From Pseudomonadota bacterium (lineage in GTDB: Bacteria > Pseudomonadota > Gammaproteobacteria > Xanthomonadales > Rhodanobacteraceae), in assembly GCA_021777635.1 (NCBI GenBank), contig JAJYDI010000004.1:1-28033 (forward strand): a stretch of DNA of 28,033 nucleotides, written 5' to 3'. The notes under the pieces are model-generated. The model ran no database searches. It was not told the DNA's origin and saw only the letters and a program-made list of their open reading frames with translations. Within the stretch, counting starts at the first letter, position 1, and every line of letters begins with the position of its first letter. A program made the position numbers and the translations under genes. Shown here piece after piece: positions 24,001 to 28,033 of this stretch.

Positions 24001-25747
24001 CTGCAACACGACGGTTTCGGGCTTGTTCGCCGGCACGCTGAGCGCGGCAGGCATCTGCGTCGTCACGTTGGTGCATGAGCTGCCGGGAGTGATTGCGCAG
24101 TTCAAGCTGGAGCGGCACGCGCGCACGCTTGCGCAATCTGCGCGTGCGGTAGTCTTCGCGGCCGTCGAAGTTCGTGATGCATTCGCAAGGATCGCGCCAC
24201 TAGCGCCAGGCGTGGCTCATGTACGCCCGCAGGGAGCCTACAAGCGAAATCGGTTTGTCACGGCAGCCGGTATTGCAGCTGCTCGTGTCGAGCTGCGTGC
24301 GCGGCTTGGTATCGATGGGGATGCCCGCATCGTGCTCGGCGTCGGTTATGCTGATCGACGCAAGGGAATCGATCGATTCATCGAGGCGGGTATACGCGTA
24401 CTGCGTGCCGATGCGCGTGCGCATTGTGTCTGGGTCGGGCATTGGGAAGCCGCATACGAGGGTCCGATGCGGCGCGCGATCGCCGCATCAGGCTATGAGA
24501 ACCGATTTCATTTTCCTGGCCGCCAGGCCGATACCGATCCCTATTACGCCGGAGCCGATGTCTACGCATTGACCTCGCGCGAGGACCCGTTCCCGTCGGT
24601 TTTGCTGGAGTCGCTTCAAGTCGGGGTGCCGGTGGTGGCGTTTGCCAGCAGCGGTGGATTTGCCACGCTGCTTGAAGGCGTGGGGCGCGTGGTGGCGCAA
24701 GACGATGTTGAGGCGTTTTCCGATCAGATTCTCGGTTTGCTCAGCGATCCGCGGGAAGCAGCGCGCCTAGGCCGTGTCGGTTCGGCGCGGATAGCGTCTG
24801 ATTTCAGCTTCCGCAGCTATTTATTCGATCTTCTCGGTTTTGTTGGTCGTTCGCCACCGCGAGTTTCGGTGGTCGTCCCCAACTACAACTACGCCCGCTA
24901 TCTGCGGGAACGCTTGGCCTCCGTTGCGAGGCAGTCGAGGCCGGTGTTCGAAGTCATCCTCTTGGATGATGCTTCTACCGATGACAGCGTTGCTGTGGCC
25001 CGGTCAGCTGCGCAGGAGCTTGGACTTGATCTCCACATCGTGGTCAATGCCATCAACTCGGGCTCGGTTTTCCAACAGTGGGCGCGCGGCGTCGAATTGG
25101 CCCGGGGGGATTTTGTCTGGATCGCCGAGGCAGACGATCTTGCAGAGCCGGGTTTCCTCGAGGCGGTCGTGCCTGCGTTTGATGATTCCGATGTGGTGAT
25201 GAGTTACTGCCAGTCGCGGCAGCTTGACGCAGTTGGGCAAATTCTGGCGGAGGATTATCACGCCTACACCAGCGAGGTCTCCGCAACGCACTGGCGCAAG
25301 TCCTACCGGAACGAGGGCGAAGACGAGATACGGCGCTATCTGGCGGTGAAGAACACGATCCCCAACGTAAGTGCGGTGGTGTTCCGGCGCTCGGCGCTGC
25401 AGCAGGCGCTGACCGAAGCGCTTCCATCGATGATGGAATATCGCATCGCTGGCGACTGGCTTGCCTATGTGGCGGTGCTCTCCCGCGGAAGCATCGCATT
25501 CGATCCTCGCAGTCTAAATCTGCACCGGCGTCATTCCGGGGGCATGACCCTCGGTTCCGATCAGTGGCCGCACCTACTCGAAGTCATGCGTGCCCAGCGC
25601 TGGATCAGGCAGCGGCACCATCTGACAGCAGAAGCCCAAAGCAAGGCGGTGAACTATGCCCAGAGGCTCTATCAACAATTCGGTCTGGCCACGCCCCAGG
25701 CACCGACGATAGAACTGCACCAGACGACTGCGGCCTTGCTTGGTTGA
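21038..25747 (+). CDS. Giant modular protein: sulfotransferase-like + coiled coil + WbsX/GH99-like + GT4 + GT2
   Basis: The 1569-residue chain is uninterrupted. Module 1 (about 11-260) is a sulfotransferase-like P-loop domain with GMHRSGTS at 16-23 (5'-phosphosulfate loop) and VRHPEEVAASL near 141-151 (3'-phosphate region). Residues about 350-415 form a coiled coil ending in SRSWRLTAPLR, a linker motif common in multidomain glycosyltransferases. Module 2 (about 549-895) is WbsX-like (GH99-related), with FYLPQFHPIPEND, NENWTRRWDG at 660-669 and NAWNEWAEG at 864-872. Module 3 (about 906-1265) is GT4 with EDPFPSVLLE at 1182-1191. Module 4 (about 1274-1500) is GT2 with VSVVVPNYNY, LLDDASTDDS and EADD at 1364-1367. 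No signal peptide or membrane span is evident. AAGG lies eight bases before the ATG. The middle is poorer in G+C than the neighbours. It probably assembles, and perhaps sulfates, a surface glycan; donors and acceptor are unknown. Confidence 0.88.
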   Translation: MTEAEKSPQRALLVLGMHRSGTSAVTRVLNLAGVHLGANLMEGIDGNNRRGFWEHLDAVAINERLLHWFGRTWFDLRPLPEGWIHASATTEAMEQMGALIQQEFADAPLWALKDPRLCLLAPAWLRTIDTMGMTTTCVVVVRHPEEVAASLYARDGLSRGYAFVLWGEYLLAALAAAQGRPCVIIDYARFIGDWRSALRTIACAADLIDVAPDEWPLLDADGVDRFLDLSERHHRAGPTPPDCRSDPLATVVHELYAALASARPGEDPTRQVAKLGERFRELAAAVRAPLRDLFEHVQAHVQRAERAERLLTDVLASAGAAPGGSGHLGAGSIDVAGMLRRHDQTTAELVAQRAEGERLQAELNRTRAENEGLQKNLELSREQLQAAVAQERAVSERSHNQGLRIHAIEAELGRLLASRSWRLTAPLRVMSAKVQWIWRRAIRHSVFLFVRSIYRGIPVGNATRFRMKSALFRACGPLLSHTGFYKRWQTFQQTEPVAKGEWPHPSVAGICASAHTEYTAQVLGVAAPNPGDDYVPYVEISPMAASPAVRAIAFYLPQFHPIPENDRWWGRGFTEWTNVSKAAPQFVGHYQPRLPGELGFYDLRVLDVMRRQVELARHYGIGGFCFHYYWFGGNRLLERPLEQFVAMRDLDFPFCVCWANENWTRRWDGHESDVLIAQKHSPEDDLAFIRTLEPLLVDARYIRIEGRPLLVVYRPALLPDAGATALRWRAHCRAVGIGEIFLAMVQFDAQDPREFGFDAAIEFPPHVLARDLPTINADVAIINPAYAGHVVDYAQVVARARGRPSPDYPLIRGVFPSWDNEARKPARGYTFAGSTPARYRDWLQFAVNYAQAHPVAGESLVFINAWNEWAEGAYLEPDRRYGYAYLQATREALESSGTSGVSKPVSRVVVVSHDAHPHGAQYLALHMTRHLVADFADKVEVVLLGGGDLGAEFAAAAPLHSLAGRDPEGPDARALAADLAARGFDLAFCNTTVSGLFAGTLSAAGICVVTLVHELPGVIAQFKLERHARTLAQSARAVVFAAVEVRDAFARIAPLAPGVAHVRPQGAYKRNRFVTAAGIAAARVELRARLGIDGDARIVLGVGYADRRKGIDRFIEAGIRVLRADARAHCVWVGHWEAAYEGPMRRAIAASGYENRFHFPGRQADTDPYYAGADVYALTSREDPFPSVLLESLQVGVPVVAFASSGGFATLLEGVGRVVAQDDVEAFSDQILGLLSDPREAARLGRVGSARIASDFSFRSYLFDLLGFVGRSPPRVSVVVPNYNYARYLRERLASVARQSRPVFEVILLDDASTDDSVAVARSAAQELGLDLHIVVNAINSGSVFQQWARGVELARGDFVWIAEADDLAEPGFLEAVVPAFDDSDVVMSYCQSRQLDAVGQILAEDYHAYTSEVSATHWRKSYRNEGEDEIRRYLAVKNTIPNVSAVVFRRSALQQALTEALPSMMEYRIAGDWLAYVAVLSRGSIAFDPRSLNLHRRHSGGMTLGSDQWPHLLEVMRAQRWIRQRHHLTAEAQSKAVNYAQRLYQQFGLATPQAPTIELHQTTAALLG

Positions 25748-25766
25748 TGCCGAAGTCTCGTCGGCA
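25748..25766. repeat. Hairpin directly after the stop of the giant gene
   Basis: TGCCGA (25748-25753) and TCGGCA (25761-25766) form a perfect six-base-pair stem around seven bases, starting at the base after the stop codon. An A/G-rich stretch, not a T run, follows, so it is not a standard intrinsic terminator on this strand. It may protect the 3' end or be chance. Confidence 0.4.
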
Positions 25767-25780
25767 AGAAAGAAAGTTCG

Positions 25781-25945
25781 ATGCGCGACAACACAGGCAA
25801 CATCCTCGATCTAAAGTTTCATAAGAAGGCGAGCAACCTTGCCAATCCGGGATTGCGATCACCCCACCGCGACTGCCTGCCCGGATTTCCAGCGATACAG
25901 ATGCAGCGCAACGCCAAGAGCCCTTCGGGAATCGAAGCGTTGTAG
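25781..25945 (+). CDS. Doubtful short reading frame, 54 codons
   Basis: The frame starts at ATG 25781 (protein begins MRDNTGNILDLKFHKKASN) and stops at TAG 25943-25945. A purine-rich AAGAAAG lies upstream but is not a clear ribosome-binding site. The predicted protein is basic and hydrophilic in its first half and has no domain I recognise. A hairpin overlaps its 3' end, which speaks against coding. It could be a small gene, the start of a truncated one, or chance. Confidence 0.15.
   Translation: MRDNTGNILDLKFHKKASNLANPGLRSPHRDCLPGFPAIQMQRNAKSPSGIEAL
25909..25942 (+). terminator. Nested inverted repeat, possible weak terminator after the giant gene
   Basis: CAACGC (25909-25914) pairs with GCGTTG (25937-25942), enclosing a small CCC-TTC-GGG hairpin (25921-25929). 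A run of five T follows at about 25957-25961, too far for a textbook intrinsic terminator. It is the best terminator-like structure in the spacer. Confidence 0.28.
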
Positions 25946-26263
25946 CAAGCTTATGGTTTTTATCGCGGCATCCATGCTGCGCTAGTGTTTGCGGGCGTAA
26001 CAATCGAGCCTTCAGCGAGGATTCTTGATCCCGGCATTGATCGAGGCCGGAGCCCGCTGTTCTTTCTGCGTGACGTTCCGTTGTGCAGCTTACGGTGTCA
26101 TCTGCGGTGGTGTACGCAACGGAAGCTGCATGGGTATCCCGCTGCACATCGACGCCCCGGTGGTACGGATTTCTCCGTGCGTGGAGGCTTTGCCTTTGGC
26201 TGTACGTTACTGCGTCACCAGCGGCGCCTGCCCCGTGACATGCAAGACCGAGCTCTGCATCAC

Positions 26264-28033
<1,770 letters not shown>

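Larger units (their letters stand above)
25748..26263. other. A+T-richer intergenic spacer without a convincing gene
   Basis: These 516 bases lie between the giant gene and the convergent acetoacetyl-CoA synthetase gene. Two 60-base lines I counted (25801 and 25921) have 29 and 31 G+C, clearly lower than in the flanking genes. It holds hairpins at 25748-25766 and 25909-25942, and two short frames, 25781-25945 and 26025-26294, neither of which I recognise. I saw no transposase remnant, terminal repeat or tRNA. It may be decayed sequence at the edge of an acquired segment. Confidence 0.6.

Overview
The window is a G+C-rich bacterial chromosome segment packed with intact genes. Several traits suggest a gammaproteobacterium of the Xanthomonadales (Lysobacterales), perhaps near Rhodanobacteraceae: a PilU very like those of Xanthomonas relatives, the rmlB-A-C-D gene order, an envC/ctpA neighbourhood, and a cystathionine beta-synthase plus gamma-synthase/lyase pair. 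The placement is inference from protein resemblance and gene order; there is no rRNA gene to confirm it. I saw no tRNA, rRNA, CRISPR array, IS element or phage gene.

Layout. Bases 1-614 are the 3' end of tatC, facing maiA (622-1296, minus). From 1464 runs a long plus-strand block: pgk, a gph-like HAD phosphatase, then rfbB, rfbA, rfbC and rfbD, which make dTDP-L-rhamnose from glucose-1-phosphate, followed by a membrane protein of the NnrU family. A minus-strand SpmA/SpmB-like fusion follows (7673-8917). Next comes an envelope block: envC, a CPBP-type membrane protease homologue and a ctpA-like S41 protease. pilU is on the minus strand, divergent from a DUF4398 lipoprotein and an OmpA-like protein. 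A structured 280-base gap precedes a small YdcH-like gene.

From 15982 to 20958 a cystathionine beta-synthase gene and a cystathionine gamma-synthase/lyase gene, which together convert homocysteine to cysteine, are separated by a 703-residue two-domain glycosyltransferase. Right after them is the most striking gene, a 1569-residue protein (21038-25747). It joins a sulfotransferase-like P-loop domain, a coiled coil, a WbsX/GH99-like domain, a GT4 domain and a GT2 domain in one chain. Its middle is visibly poorer in G+C than the housekeeping genes. A 516-base, more A+T-rich spacer with small hairpins and only doubtful short reading frames follows. The window ends inside a minus-strand acetoacetyl-CoA synthetase gene.

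How the genes fit together. The rfb genes supply dTDP-rhamnose, and the two large glycosyltransferases probably use nucleotide sugars to build a surface glycan (O-antigen, capsule or glycoprotein glycan). Whether rhamnose is their donor, and whether the sulfotransferase-like domain sulfates the glycan, cannot be told from sequence alone. EnvC, CtpA, the CPBP protein, the DUF4398/OmpA pair and PilU give the region a cell-envelope character. The best candidates for something undescribed are the giant modular protein, its position beside interrupted transsulfuration genes, the double hairpin in the cbs leader, and the structured intergenic region upstream of the YdcH-like gene.
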